The notes: a model not told the origin generated them from the letters alone. Shown: positions 18,934 through 28,162, numbered from the stretch's first letter. The stretch: DNA of 64,000 bases from Chitinophagales bacterium (GCA_013299105.1 JAAFJY010000004.1:146423-210422), one strand, 5' to 3'. Numbers and translations: made by a program.

Positions 18934-19491
18934 ATGTCTCGAGTAGGTAAGGCACCGATTCAGCTTCCAAAGGGAGTTGAAATAAGCGTAAGCAAAGGCA
19001 ATTTGGTTTCTGTAAAAGGCCCAAAAGGTCACTTGGAACAGCAAGTAGACCCAGACCTGACGCTTGAAATTGAAGACGGTGTTTTGGAAGTCAAACGCCC
19101 CACCGACCAGAAACGCCACCGCGAAGCACATGGTCTGTACCGCGCCCTGATCAATAACATGGTAACTGGTGTTTCTACCGGTTACGTGAAGCAGTTGGAA
19201 ATCTTCGGCGTAGGTTACCGTGCAGCCGTGAACGGCCAGTGGTTGGAATTGACCCTGGGTTTTTCTCACCCTATCATCTTCCACTTGCCAAGCGAAATCA
19301 AAGCTGAGGCAAAGCAAGATAAAGGTCAGAACCCCATCGTCACCTTGTCGTGCCACGACAAAGAACTGCTGGGTCAGGTGTGCGCCAAAATCCGTGCGCT
19401 TCGCAAACCAGAACCTTACAAAGGCAAAGGTATCCGCTTCGTTGGTGAAATTATTCGCCGCAAAGCCGGCAAGACCAGCGGTAAGAAGTAA
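18934..19491 (+). CDS. rplF: 50S ribosomal protein uL6
   Basis: 185 residues: 'SRVGKAPIQLPKGVEISVSK', 'VKGPKGHLEQ' and the conserved end 'RKPEPYKGKGIRFVGEIIRR'. Located near the factor-binding site. A 120-base gap separates it from rplR. Confidence 0.98.
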   Translation: MSRVGKAPIQLPKGVEISVSKGNLVSVKGPKGHLEQQVDPDLTLEIEDGVLEVKRPTDQKRHREAHGLYRALINNMVTGVSTGYVKQLEIFGVGYRAAVNGQWLELTLGFSHPIIFHLPSEIKAEAKQDKGQNPIVTLSCHDKELLGQVCAKIRALRKPEPYKGKGIRFVGEIIRRKAGKTSGKK

Positions 19492-19611
19492 TCATCTGGT
19501 TAAGAGGGTGTTTAAATTTAGGCTCGAAGTCAAACTTTAAATGTTCTCTGAATAAAATGGGACCTTGGGTTTCGCTTTTTCGCGCTACACTAAGGTCATA
19601 AATCAAGCGTC

Positions 19612-19965
19612 ATGAAATTGACCAGAAATCAAAGACAACGCCGCATCCACAATCGCGTGCGTAAAAAAGTCTCCGGTACAGCCACTCGCCCTCGCTTGTC
19701 GGTTTTCCGAAGCAACAAAGCCATCTATGCTCAGATCATCGACGATCTGACTGGACATACCCTGGCTGCGGCCTCTTCTCAAGAAGCAGGTTTCAAAGTA
19801 GAGGGCAATAAAAGTGAGCAAGCAAAAGCAGTTGGCCAATTGATTGGTGAGCGTGCTGTGCAAGCCAAAATCGCCAGTGTGGTATTTGACCGCGGCGGTT
19901 ATTTGTACCACGGACGGGTCAAAGCACTGGCAGACGGTGCCCGCGAAGCCGGCCTTCAATTTTAA
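19612..19965 (+). CDS. rplR: 50S ribosomal protein uL18
   Basis: 117 residues, '[20 protein letters not shown]' to '[20 protein letters not shown]'. It binds 5S rRNA. Confidence 0.97.
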   Translation: MKLTRNQRQRRIHNRVRKKVSGTATRPRLSVFRSNKAIYAQIIDDLTGHTLAAASSQEAGFKVEGNKSEQAKAVGQLIGERAVQAKIASVVFDRGGYLYHGRVKALADGAREAGLQF

Positions 19966-19984
19966 ACTTCAATAGCTTACGATA

Positions 19985-20506
19985 ATGGCTAAGAGAATTC
20001 ACAATCGAGTAACGGCTACTGAATCGACCGAGCTGAAGGACAAGTTGGTACAGCTGAATCGCGTGGCCAAAGTAACCAAAGGTGGTCGTACCTTTAGCTT
20101 CGCTGCCATCGTGGTAGTGGGCGACGGTAATGGCATCGTAGGTACTGGCTTGGGCAAAGCCCGCGACGTATCAGAAGCCATCTCTAAGGCAACGGACGAC
20201 GCCAAGAAAAACCTGGTGAAAGTTCCACTGTATAAAAGCACCATTCCACACGAAGTACATGGCAAATTCAAAGCTGGCAAAGTTCTGCTAAAGCCTGCTG
20301 CTGACGGTACTGGTGTAATTGCTGGTGGTGCCATGCGTGCAGTACTGGAAATTGCTGGTGTGCACAACGTTTTGGCCAAGTCTCAGGGCTCATCCAACCC
20401 GCACAACGTGGTCAAAGCGACCATCGAAGCATTGTCTGCCCTGCGCGATCCTAGCGTGATTGCCAAGCAGCGCAATATTTCGATGGAGAAAATGTTCAAC
20501 GGTTAA
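19985..20506 (+). CDS. rpsE: 30S ribosomal protein uS5
   Basis: 173 residues: '[20 protein letters not shown]' and '[20 protein letters not shown]', with the fidelity-related loop, and '[18 protein letters not shown]'. Standard spc order. Confidence 0.98.
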   Translation: MAKRIHNRVTATESTELKDKLVQLNRVAKVTKGGRTFSFAAIVVVGDGNGIVGTGLGKARDVSEAISKATDDAKKNLVKVPLYKSTIPHEVHGKFKAGKVLLKPAADGTGVIAGGAMRAVLEIAGVHNVLAKSQGSSNPHNVVKATIEALSALRDPSVIAKQRNISMEKMFNG

Positions 20507-20552
20507 TCGGGGCTTTTCCCGGTATTTTTTCATCCTCAAAGCACATCAAGCA

Positions 20553-20735
20553 ATGGGACAGATTAAAATCACCAAGATCAAAAGCACGATCGACCGTCCA
20601 AAGAACCAGAAGCTGACAATGGAAGCTCTGGGTCTGAACAAGATCAACTCCAGCGTAGTGAAAGACGCTACGCCTCAGATCTTGGGCATGGTTCGCGTGG
20701 TAGCTCACCTGGTCAAGGTGGAAGAGGTGAAGTAA
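20553..20735 (+). CDS. rpmD: 50S ribosomal protein uL30
   Basis: 60 residues from the ATG at 20553 ('MGQIKITKIKSTIDRPKNQK'); the longer frame that starts inside rpsE is not family-like. Normal length for L30. Confidence 0.95.
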   Translation: MGQIKITKIKSTIDRPKNQKLTMEALGLNKINSSVVKDATPQILGMVRVVAHLVKVEEVK

Positions 20736-20827
20736 CCGTACTTTTGTACCGTTACGAATAAAGTAATTTCTTTGAAAGTCTAATTTTGCTTGCTTTTAGA
20801 GTAGGCAAAGTTCAAAAAAATAGTGCA

Positions 20828-21274
20828 ATGGAATTGCATAATTTAAAACCGGCCATAGGTGCCACCAAAAGTACCAAGCGCATCGCTCGCGGTCAGGGTT
20901 CTGGTCATGGCGGCACTGCTACCCGTGGTCACAAAGGTGACGGCTCTCGTTCGGGTGCTTACACCAAGCGTAACTTTGAAGGTGGTCAAATGCCTTTGCA
21001 AATGCGTTTGCCTAAGATTGGCTTCAAAAATCCTAACCGGGTGGAATACCAGCCTGTTAATTTGAGCCAATTGCAAGCTATCGCAGATAAATTCGGCGTT
21101 GATACCATTAATGCTGATTTCTTGACTGAAAAGGGCTATATTAGCCGCACCCAAAAAATCAAAGTTTTGGGTAATGGTGAATTGACGGCTAAACTCAGCA
21201 TCCAGGCTCACGCTGTATCGGCTAGCGCCAAGGAAGCTATCGAAAAACTCGGCGGAACTATTACTGTCGCTTAA
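20828..21274 (+). CDS. rplO: 50S ribosomal protein uL15
   Basis: 148 residues from the ATG at 20828 ('MELHNLKPAIGATKSTKRIA'). 'GSGHGGTATRGHKGDGSRSG' and 'FEGGQMPLQMRLPKIGFKNP' are diagnostic. It ends 10 bases before secY. Confidence 0.97.
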   Translation: MELHNLKPAIGATKSTKRIARGQGSGHGGTATRGHKGDGSRSGAYTKRNFEGGQMPLQMRLPKIGFKNPNRVEYQPVNLSQLQAIADKFGVDTINADFLTEKGYISRTQKIKVLGNGELTAKLSIQAHAVSASAKEAIEKLGGTITVA

Positions 21275-21284
21275 CTGGCAAACG

Positions 21285-22640
21285 ATGAAAAGGTTTATAA
21301 CCACTCTTAAAAACATCTGGGAAATCGAAGAACTGCGCAAGCGGATCCTCTTCACTTTGTTGATGATCCTCATCTACCGCGTAGGTTCTTACGTGATCCT
21401 CCCAGGTGTTGACCCCAAGAAATTGGAAACAGGAGTGCAAGATACTGACAGTCTTTTGGGCTTGATCAACGCCTTCACTGGTGGTGCTTTTCAAAACGCG
21501 TCCGTATTTGCTCTGGGGATCATGCCTTACATCACCGCCTCGATCATCATTCAGTTGTTGGGCTTTGCGGTGCCTTACTTCCAGCGTTTGCAAAGCAAGG
21601 AAGGTGAATCGGGCCGCAAAAAATTGAACTCAATCACCCGCTTGCTGACGGTTGCTATTACCCTTGTTCAGGGTGGTGGGTACCTTACTTACCTCAAGTA
21701 CAACCTCAATGCCGTTGACGGCAGCATTCCATCCAGCATTTTCTGGTTCTCTGGCATCATCATTCTGGCTGCGGGTACTGTTTTTGCCATGTGGTTGGGT
21801 GAGCGGATCACTGACCGCGGTATTGGCAACGGTACTTCAATGATCATCATGGCGGGGATCATTGCCCGCTTGCCACAATCGGTGATCTTTGAGTTCCAGT
21901 CGCAGTTGGCTCGTCCACTCTTCTTTGTAGTGGAAATGGCCCTGTGGTTCGGTGTGATTTTGTTGGCCATTATGATCATTCAGGCGGTTCGCAAGATTCC
22001 GGTAACTTTCGCCAAAAAGTCCATCGGACGCGGTGATACCGCTGGACCAGCTAGTACGGAGCAGGATTTCATCCCACTCAAACTAAACGCTTCTGGTGTA
22101 ATGCCGATCATTTTTGCCCAGGCTTTGATGTTTTTGCCTGCTACCGCTGCGCAGTTCAATCGCGGTGCTGCCACTTCTGGCTTCCTTACTGCATTGAACG
22201 ACTTCACTAGCCCACTTTACAATATTATCTATTTCACTTTGATTGTGGTGTTTACTTATGTTTACACCGCTTTGATTGTGAACCCGAAGAATTACTCGGA
22301 ATACCTGAAGCGCAACAACGCATTCATTCCGGGTGTAAAGCCAGGCGAACCAACTGAAAGCTACATCGACGCGATTACCTCTCGCATTACCCTGCCAGGT
22401 GCAATTTTTCTGGGATTGATCGCCATTTTGCCGGCTTTTGCCAGCGCTATTGGTATCAACCGCGCATTTGCAGTGTTCTTTGGTGGTACTTCGCTACTGA
22501 TTTTGATCTCGGTGGTACTCGATACATTGCAGCAAGTTGAAAGCCACTTGTTGATGCGCCGCTATGATGGTCTGACCCAATCAGGTCGCATCCAGGGCCG
22601 CAACCAAGGCCGCCTGCAAGGCATCGGGGATTCGATCTAA
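21285..22640 (+). CDS. secY: Protein translocase subunit SecY
   Basis: 451 residues, with ten predicted membrane segments of the inner-membrane Sec channel. 'ILFTLLMILIYRVGSYVILP' is TM1, 'FQNASVFALGIMPYITASII' the plug/TM2 region, and 'GIGNGTSMIIMAGIIARLP' TM4-5. A cytoplasmic loop holds 'VNPKNYSEYLKRNNAFIPGV'. Typical position after rplO. Two hairpins follow (TTCAGTAG/CTACTGAA at 22652-22674 and AAAGGCGA/TCGCCTTT at 22688-22721), so transcription may be partly terminated before map. Confidence 0.98.
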   Translation: MKRFITTLKNIWEIEELRKRILFTLLMILIYRVGSYVILPGVDPKKLETGVQDTDSLLGLINAFTGGAFQNASVFALGIMPYITASIIIQLLGFAVPYFQRLQSKEGESGRKKLNSITRLLTVAITLVQGGGYLTYLKYNLNAVDGSIPSSIFWFSGIIILAAGTVFAMWLGERITDRGIGNGTSMIIMAGIIARLPQSVIFEFQSQLARPLFFVVEMALWFGVILLAIMIIQAVRKIPVTFAKKSIGRGDTAGPASTEQDFIPLKLNASGVMPIIFAQALMFLPATAAQFNRGAATSGFLTALNDFTSPLYNIIYFTLIVVFTYVYTALIVNPKNYSEYLKRNNAFIPGVKPGEPTESYIDAITSRITLPGAIFLGLIAILPAFASAIGINRAFAVFFGGTSLLILISVVLDTLQQVESHLLMRRYDGLTQSGRIQGRNQGRLQGIGDSI

Positions 22641-22651
22641 ACTTTTTACTT

Positions 22652-22721
22652 TTCAGTAGGTTTATTCTACTGAATTCGTATAACAATAAAGGCGATGGGA
22701 TGAAAAATGCCCTTCGCCTTT
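22652..22721 (+). terminator. Two consecutive hairpins between secY and map
   Basis: Stem 1: TTCAGTAG (22652-22659) with CTACTGAA (22667-22674). Stem 2: AAAGGCGA (22688-22695) with TCGCCTTT (22714-22721). Neither has a long U-tract, so attenuation or RNA processing is as likely as full termination. Confidence 0.45.
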
Positions 22722-22811
22722 CATTGCTATATCCCCCTCTTCTTCTGCTTACCTATGCTCAAACCCTCAACTTTTCAACTACTCAACTGAAAAATGAATA
22801 GTTCAAAAACA

Positions 22812-23639
22812 ATGATGTACTACAAAACCGAGGAGGAAATCGAGCTGATCCGCAAGAGCTGCTTGCTGGTTTGCCGTACCCTCGCGCATGTGGCCTCCAT
22901 CATCCGTCCGGGCATCAGTGGTTTGGAAATTGACCAGGCTGCCGAAACTTTCATTCGCGACCACGGTGCGGTGCCCGCTTTCAAAAATTTCCGTGGCAAT
23001 GCGCCTACGCCCTTTCCAGCCAGTTTGTGCGTCTCCATCAACGAAGTGGTGGTACACGGCATTCCTACGGCCAAAACCATCTTCCAGGACGGCGACATCG
23101 TATCCGTTGACTGTGGGGTTTCCTGGAATGGCTTTTTTGGCGATTCCGCTTACACTTTTCCCCTGGGCAACGTAAGCGAAGCAACCATGAAACTTTGCCG
23201 CGTCACCAATACTTCTCTGTACAAAGGAATTGCCGAGGCCGTAGCGGGCCACCGCTTAGGTGACCTGAGCTTTGCCATCCAGCACTACTGTGAACGCGAA
23301 CACGGCTACGGCATTGTGCGCGAACTGGTAGGCCACGGCATTGGCCGCAACCTGCACGAACCACCGGAAGTACCCAACTACGGCAAACGTGGCAAAGGAA
23401 TCCAATTCAAAGAGGGCCTCACCCTGGCCATCGAACCAATGGTGAACCTAGGCAAAAAAGACGTACTCACCGCTAAAGACGGCTGGACCATCTTCACCCG
23501 CGACCGCAAGCCTTCCGCTCACTACGAACACACCGTGGTGGTGCGCAAAGGCAAAGCCGAAATCCTCTCGGACCATTTCATGATCGAAGAAGAGATCGCA
23601 AAGAATACCGAGGTAAGGTATGTAGGGTTTGAGCAGTAA
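22812..23639 (+). CDS. map: Type I methionine aminopeptidase
   Basis: About 275 residues (an ATG at 22794 would add six). It removes the N-terminal Met from nascent proteins. Metal ligands are visible in order: 'VSVDCGVSWNGFFGDSAYTF' (two Asp), 'VGHGIGRNLHEPPEVPNYG' (His), 'TLAIEPMV' (Glu) and 'SAHYEHTVVV' (Glu in the closing segment). The typical neighbour after secY, but infA, rpmJ, rpsM, rpsK, rpsD, rpoA and rplQ, which usually come next in this phylum, are absent: a strong terminator and unrelated genes follow. Confidence 0.96.
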   Translation: MMYYKTEEEIELIRKSCLLVCRTLAHVASIIRPGISGLEIDQAAETFIRDHGAVPAFKNFRGNAPTPFPASLCVSINEVVVHGIPTAKTIFQDGDIVSVDCGVSWNGFFGDSAYTFPLGNVSEATMKLCRVTNTSLYKGIAEAVAGHRLGDLSFAIQHYCEREHGYGIVRELVGHGIGRNLHEPPEVPNYGKRGKGIQFKEGLTLAIEPMVNLGKKDVLTAKDGWTIFTRDRKPSAHYEHTVVVRKGKAEILSDHFMIEEEIAKNTEVRYVGFEQ

Positions 23640-23670
23640 GGCTGCGACCATGCTTTAGTAAAAGATAAGG

Positions 23671-23715
23671 AACACCCCGGATCGGCTTTTTGGCTGGTTC
23701 GGGGTGTTTTGGTTT
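23671..23715 (+). terminator. Intrinsic terminator of the ribosomal block
   Basis: AACACCCCG (23671-23679) pairs with CGGGGTGTT (23700-23708), followed by TTGGTTTTTTT. The 9-bp GC-rich stem with a U-tract lies 32 bases after map. Confidence 0.9.
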
Positions 23716-23733
23716 TTTTGTGGCAAGTGCACA

Positions 23734-23765
23734 TTTGACAAGCAAGCAAAATTTACTTATTTTTG
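23734..23765 (+). promoter_or_regulatory. Promoter of the Uma2 gene
   Basis: TTTG (23734-23737), 20 bases, TATTTTTG (23758-23765): full Bacteroidota consensus, 14 bases before the start codon. Confidence 0.7.
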
Positions 23766-23779
23766 AAAAAAAATCCAAG

Positions 23780-24460
23780 ATGTCTATCTCTGTTGCTGAC
23801 ATACTCAAAAAACCCAACGCCCTTGCGCTCGTACAAGAGGCTTCCAAAGCATTGGAGGCCGAGCAAAAAAGGCGTGCGGAATTTCGTGAATGGATTTCTG
23901 AAGACATCAAGGCAGAATTCATCAATGGGGAAGTGGTCATTCATTCTCCTGCCAAGCTGGGGCATATTGATGCTACTGGTAACCTGTGCGACTTGCTCAA
24001 AGCATTTGTTTTGCATCATAAACTGGGGAAAGTTACCAGCGAAAAATCAATGGTGGTCCTTACCCGGAATGATTATGAACCGGATATTTGTTTTTGGAGT
24101 ACGGAAAAAGCTGCTCATTTTAACCGCGACACCATGCTTTTTCCTTCGCCTGATCTAATTGTAGAAGTGTTGTCAAAAAGTACCCAAAGACACGACCGTA
24201 AAACAAAATTTGAAGACTATGCAGAACATGGGGTCCTAGAATATTGGATGGTTGACACCAAACGGCAATTAGTAGAGACCTTCCTACTGCTTACCCCAAC
24301 AGATAAGTCGTATGTGCCCAATGGTAAATTCGGCTTGAACGATGAATTAGCGAGCACCGTAGTCAAGGATTTTGTGATTCCTGTTAAAGCGATATTTGAT
24401 GACGAGGTCTATTTGGAGGTTTTGATGAAAATTCTTGCTAGTGCAACGAGAACAAAATAA
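23780..24460 (+). CDS. Uma2-family (PD-(D/E)XK-like) protein
   Basis: 226 residues from the ATG at 23780; upstream in-frame codons overlap the promoter and terminator. The core shows 'EFINGEVVIHSPAK', 'YEPDICFW', 'SPDLIVEVLSKST', 'HDRKTKFEDYAEHGVLEYWM' and 'VDTKRQLVE', the layout of Uma2 proteins (restriction-endonuclease-like fold with D...E-x-x). Uma2 genes are very numerous in cyanobacteria and some Bacteroidota, with no established role; transposon association has been proposed. Confidence 0.88.
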   Translation: MSISVADILKKPNALALVQEASKALEAEQKRRAEFREWISEDIKAEFINGEVVIHSPAKLGHIDATGNLCDLLKAFVLHHKLGKVTSEKSMVVLTRNDYEPDICFWSTEKAAHFNRDTMLFPSPDLIVEVLSKSTQRHDRKTKFEDYAEHGVLEYWMVDTKRQLVETFLLLTPTDKSYVPNGKFGLNDELASTVVKDFVIPVKAIFDDEVYLEVLMKILASATRTK

Positions 24461-24811
24461 TAGGCCATTACCAACGCGATTTTTTTGTCTAAATCAGAAT
24501 TTGCAGGATTAAAGAATTCCAGAATTACGTGCGTGATGTTGACCAAAACAAGAATTTTAAAGAATTAGAGAATTGGACCGCTTTTCACGCAGAGCGTGAC
24601 ACGGCACGCCAAGGCGTGACTCTGTGCGCTGGTCTAGGACTAACATGAAGCTGCATCGTGTCGTTCACGGCTTAGTTACAGAGCGCTTATTTTCGCTTCT
24701 CGAAAAGAGAATGAAGCCAGATCAATAGTAGATCTTGAGATGACAATTTAGCCCTTTGGCTTTCGTTTGAGAAGATGAATGTATGATTAATAACAGCGTA
24801 AACTACATATC
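24461..24811. other. Intergenic region with palindromes, no gene seen
   Basis: It holds a GC-rich palindromic stretch at about 24595-24640 (CACGCAGAGCGTG, then CACGCCAAGGCGTG, then CTCTGTGCG), and the widespread 'atcagaatttgcaggattaa' type of sequence. No promoter of the usual consensus is visible for the downstream gene. Confidence 0.5.
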
Positions 24812-25102
24812 ATGGCTCCCATTCACGCAATGTTCCTGCTCTTAATCCCACAAATAGGGTTATACATCTTGCTCGATAAGTACAACTTGAAGGATTGGAA
24901 GTTTTTGGTTTTGGGAATCTTGATCATTTTGAACTTTTCTCTCTTGCCTCGATATTTTGTATCGCAATTGCAATTAGATCATGTAAGGTGCGGAATGCCT
25001 GCATCTGCGATTGTGATTGGTTTTTGGTTTTTTGGTAATGGGATAACTATTTTAGCCCACTGTTTGTATGCAGTTTGGGCGAAAAAGAAAAGAGCGGTTT
25101 AA
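24812..25102 (+). CDS. Small predicted membrane protein, unknown function
   Basis: 96 residues with about three hydrophobic segments ('IHAMFLLLIPQIGLYILLD', 'FLVLGILIILNFSLLP', 'ASAIVIGFWFFGNGITILAH'), ending in the basic 'WAKKKRAV'. No family recognised. It stands alone between repeat-rich stretches, and codon use looks normal. Confidence 0.5.
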   Translation: MAPIHAMFLLLIPQIGLYILLDKYNLKDWKFLVLGILIILNFSLLPRYFVSQLQLDHVRCGMPASAIVIGFWFFGNGITILAHCLYAVWAKKKRAV

Positions 25103-25176
25103 CCCAGAATTGTCCCATTTTAATAAATCGAACCTTTACACACCACCCATGCTATCATTCACCTTAAAAGACCTCT

Positions 25177-25391
25177 GGTTCTTTGACAAATAGTGTGGAA
25201 AGGCATGCATTCCATTTCAGCCCTTACCAGCCCAAATACCTTAGCGTGTGCTGTCTCCTGGGCTGAATGTTGCCAGCAAATTGAAGCAATCAAAAGTCTT
25301 CAGGCCCTTGCATCAGTTCATTAATGGAACAAGATTTTTACTAAAATTCATTCTGAACAAAATACTTAACCACATGATTTGTCAAAGAACC
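25177..25391. mobile_element. MITE-like element with 15-bp terminal inverted repeats
   Basis: GGTTCTTTGACAAAT (25177-25191) and its exact reverse complement ATTTGTCAAAGAACC (25377-25391) bound 215 bp without a convincing gene. The left ~130 bp recurs diverged at 57764-57900, starting with the same 15-mer, and a near-copy of the right end sits alone at 47258-47272. The termini recall ISL3-like ends, which is only an impression. It is a likely non-autonomous transposon. Confidence 0.8.
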
Positions 25392-25471
25392 AAACCTCTT
25401 TGCAGACGAAGACTTCAACATTGTCAACAAAGCCTTGGTGTATAAAATTTTGATCTTAGACAGCGGCCATA

Positions 25472-25700
25472 TTAGTTGGTCAATTTTTGGACGGACCCGA
25501 AGCGAGCCTTTGATGCAGCAGCAAATAGAATATCTCTGCCTAAATCCAGTTCTATGACTTTTTGGGCGTACCATAATCTTAATGTCTGATCATCGAGTTT
25601 ATCGAGAAGTGTGATGTTATTACGCCAAGGAATCAGTGCAACAGTGCGTTGCGCTAATGATAAATCTGTTCACGCGGCTGCAAATTTTGCAACGAATGGA
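25472..25700 (-). pseudogene. Remnant of a DUF1016 (YhcG-type) nuclease gene
   Basis: Reading the minus strand gives 'PFVAKFAAA', a stop at 25672-25670, and then 65 open codons including 'LSLAQRTVALIPWRNNITLL', 'DKLDDQTLRLWYAQKVIELD' and 'LGRDILFAAASKARFGSVQK' before another stop. The pattern 'IPW+.N..LL.K..D...R.WYA.K.IE' is the DUF1016 N-terminal domain signature. The rest of the gene, including the PD-(D/E)XK domain, is missing. The MITE at 25177-25391 lies just downstream and may have taken part in the decay. Identification is from memory of the family. Confidence 0.65.
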
Positions 25701-25828
25701 TCGACTTCGGCCTACTCAGGATTAGTCCCACTGATTTTTCAATGATTGTAATTTCCGATACAGATTAGAAAACCCAACTACACGCACTAATTTCTTGGTC
25801 CAATTATGCCGTTTTCCGATGGCTATGC

Positions 25829-25836
25829 TACTTTTG
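25829..25836 (+). promoter_or_regulatory. Putative -7 box of the DUF3667 gene (TACTTTTG)
   Basis: An exact TAnnTTTG match 54 bases upstream of the ATG; no good -33 box. Confidence 0.4.
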
Positions 25837-25890
25837 TAGTAATCAGGCTTAGTAGTAGGCAAACTGCTAAGAAATCTCAGCTCATCTGTC

Positions 25891-26649
25891 ATGAACCACC
25901 ACTGCTTAAACTGCGATCTTGAATCCACTGGCAAATTCTGCCCCAATTGCGGGCAAAAGACCAGCACGCATCGGTATTCATTGGAGTACTTTTTGCTGAA
26001 CGACCTCGTCCGCAACCTCATTCCGATCGACAAAGGCTTTTTTTATACCATCAAAGAACTGTTCACACGCCCAGGACATAGCATCAGGGCATTTGTACAA
26101 GGCAAAAGAGCCAAGCATTTCAACTATTTCACCTTCATTCTGCTGGTCATTTCCATGAACCATTTTGCCGGAAGTCTCTCGGAGGTCAAGTTGGTCGACG
26201 TCACCAGCTATTCGATGAACAGCAATGAAGTTGTGGCCAAGTTTGAAAAAATGTCCAGAGCGTATCCACAGTTGTTCACTTTGCTGCAAATCCCCTTTTT
26301 GGCATTGTTCAGCTACCTGTTTTTTAGAAAAAGCAAGCAAAATTTGACCGAAAACCTGGTACTGAATACCTACAAAACCAGTGCCGAACTACTGCTTTCT
26401 GCCTTGTTTACCATGATTAGTGTAGTGTACAAAAATATTGCGGTATTGAGTCATCTATACAGTGTGGTTGCTGTGCTGGCACTGAGCTACTCGGTTTGGT
26501 TTTATTACCAATATTTCTCGGTTTTTGGCTACTCTAAGGTAGGTCTTTTGATTAGGAGTATACTCACAACTGTCATTATCACTTTGGTTATTTCGGCTGT
26601 TTCTGTATTTGCAATTGGAGTGCAAGATGGATTTAATGATGCAAAGTAG
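25891..26649 (+). CDS. DUF3667-type membrane protein with N-terminal zinc ribbon
   Basis: 252 residues. The start 'HHCLNCDLESTGKFCPNCGQ' is a CxxC...CxxC zinc ribbon, followed by 'FYTIKELFTRPGHSIRAFVQ' and 'GKRAKHFNYFTFILLVI', the DUF3667 signature, then about four membrane segments in the C-terminal 140 residues. The function is unknown; the family is restricted mainly to Bacteroidota. No operon partner. Confidence 0.88.
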   Translation: MNHHCLNCDLESTGKFCPNCGQKTSTHRYSLEYFLLNDLVRNLIPIDKGFFYTIKELFTRPGHSIRAFVQGKRAKHFNYFTFILLVISMNHFAGSLSEVKLVDVTSYSMNSNEVVAKFEKMSRAYPQLFTLLQIPFLALFSYLFFRKSKQNLTENLVLNTYKTSAELLLSALFTMISVVYKNIAVLSHLYSVVAVLALSYSVWFYYQYFSVFGYSKVGLLIRSILTTVIITLVISAVSVFAIGVQDGFNDAK

Positions 26650-26896
26650 TTGGCAATCAGCCTTTTGAAGCGCAGAGAACCAAAAATCTTTTGTCTGAAC
26701 TGTGATTTTTGTGATTTTTTTGACTTACCTGAGGCCAATTTGGCGATGACTATGTTAGCTGCCAAGGTTTACGCCCTCACAGGACAAGTCTTTGGCCTAA
26801 ACTTTTATCATTTCCCCCTTCATACTTCACAGTTCATCAATCATCATTCGTACTTCAAAAAGTCAACGTCAAGTGAGCCGCACTCTCACTAATAAC

Positions 26897-28162
26897 TCAT
26901 AACTCCCGCACTCCGCCTTTCATCACCAATTTCACCTTCCGTAGATCACTGATGTTTTGGCTTGGGTTGCCCTCAACGACGACAATGTCTGCGAGCAAGC
27001 CTGGACGGATATTTCCCAACTCAGCAAGCCCAAAGACCTTTGCATTGACGGAAGTCACTGATTTCAGTACTTCCAGAGGCTTCATGCCATAATTTACCAT
27101 CATTTCCAGTTCGCGCACGTTGTCTCCGTGGGTGAATACGCCTACATCGCCGCCAGCGGCAATGACTACTCCTGCATCCAGGGCTTGTTGGAAGGTTTTG
27201 CGTTTTTGTACAATGCGCTCCGGCTCTGGCTCCTGGCCTTTGCGCCAGCCTCGGTACTGCGAAATGGCATCGCCAGCGGCCAGGGTAGGGCAGAGTGCCA
27301 CTCCTTTTTCGGCCATCATTTTGAACACTTCCGGGGTGCCTGCGTCGCCGTGCTCGATGGTCGCTACTCCCGCCAAGGTGGCGCGCCTCATGCCTTCGGC
27401 GGTGCCTGCGTGGGCCACTACCACCCGGCCACTGCTCGCTGCGGTTTCGACGATCAGTTTCAGTTCTTCCAGCAAAAAAGTGGGACGAGCTTCTCCAAAC
27501 AAGCCCCAACGGTAATCGGCGTACACCTTCACCACATCGGCTCCTTTGCCGATTTGGGTACGCACGGTTTTGATCAAATCATCGTGACCGTCGGCTTCGT
27601 CCGCGCCTTGGGGTACGTCAATGTGCGCCGCAAAGCCCTTGGGGCCATAGCTGCCCGTAGCCACAATGGCTGGGCCAGCCACCAACATGCGTGGGCCAGG
27701 GATGATCCCTTTTTCAATGGCTTTTTTGAGGCCCACATCGGCATAAGCTGCTCCCTCCGAGCCCAGGTCGCGGACGGTCGTAAAGCCTGCTTCCAGGGTT
27801 TTGCGGGCGTGTACGGTGGCGCGGGTTACGCGTTCTGCTTCCGATTCAGCGAGTACCTGGTCGTTCCAACTCGTTTCGTCGTAGGGGTGCAAGAGCAGGT
27901 GCGAATGGCCCTCAATCAGCCCGGGTAAAAGGGTCGCCCCCGGAAAATCCAGTCGCTTGGCATAGGCTGGAACCTTGACTTGGTTCAAAGGCCCTGCTGC
28001 GCTGATTCGATCACCTTCAACCACCACCACCCAAGACTCATGGAAGCTTTGGCCGTCGAATACGCGTGCCGGGACGAGGAGGTAAGCGCTTCGGTTTTGG
28101 GCTGAGAGATGAATGGTAGGTAAGATCAGGACAAGGAAGCAAATGAATATTTTCTGGCGCAT
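26897..28162 (-). CDS. Exported amidohydrolase-family protein
   Basis: 421 residues from the ATG at 28162, which gives the signal peptide 'MRQKIFICFLVLILPTIHLS' then AQN; a longer frame to 28306 has no family support. 'LLPGLIEGHSHLLLH' supplies the H-x-H metal site, 'KGADVVKVYADYR' the bridging Lys region, 'VVAHAGTAEGM' and 'IEHGD' the two His strands, and 'AAGGDVGVF' the final Asp. It is related to imidazolonepropionase/prolidase-like hydrolases that act in the periplasm. The substrate is unknown. In imidazolonepropionases proper the product would be N-formimino-glutamate, but the rest of that pathway is not here. Confidence 0.9.
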   Translation of the reverse strand: MRQKIFICFLVLILPTIHLSAQNRSAYLLVPARVFDGQSFHESWVVVVEGDRISAAGPLNQVKVPAYAKRLDFPGATLLPGLIEGHSHLLLHPYDETSWNDQVLAESEAERVTRATVHARKTLEAGFTTVRDLGSEGAAYADVGLKKAIEKGIIPGPRMLVAGPAIVATGSYGPKGFAAHIDVPQGADEADGHDDLIKTVRTQIGKGADVVKVYADYRWGLFGEARPTFLLEELKLIVETAASSGRVVVAHAGTAEGMRRATLAGVATIEHGDAGTPEVFKMMAEKGVALCPTLAAGDAISQYRGWRKGQEPEPERIVQKRKTFQQALDAGVVIAAGGDVGVFTHGDNVRELEMMVNYGMKPLEVLKSVTSVNAKVFGLAELGNIRPGLLADIVVVEGNPSQNISDLRKVKLVMKGGVREL

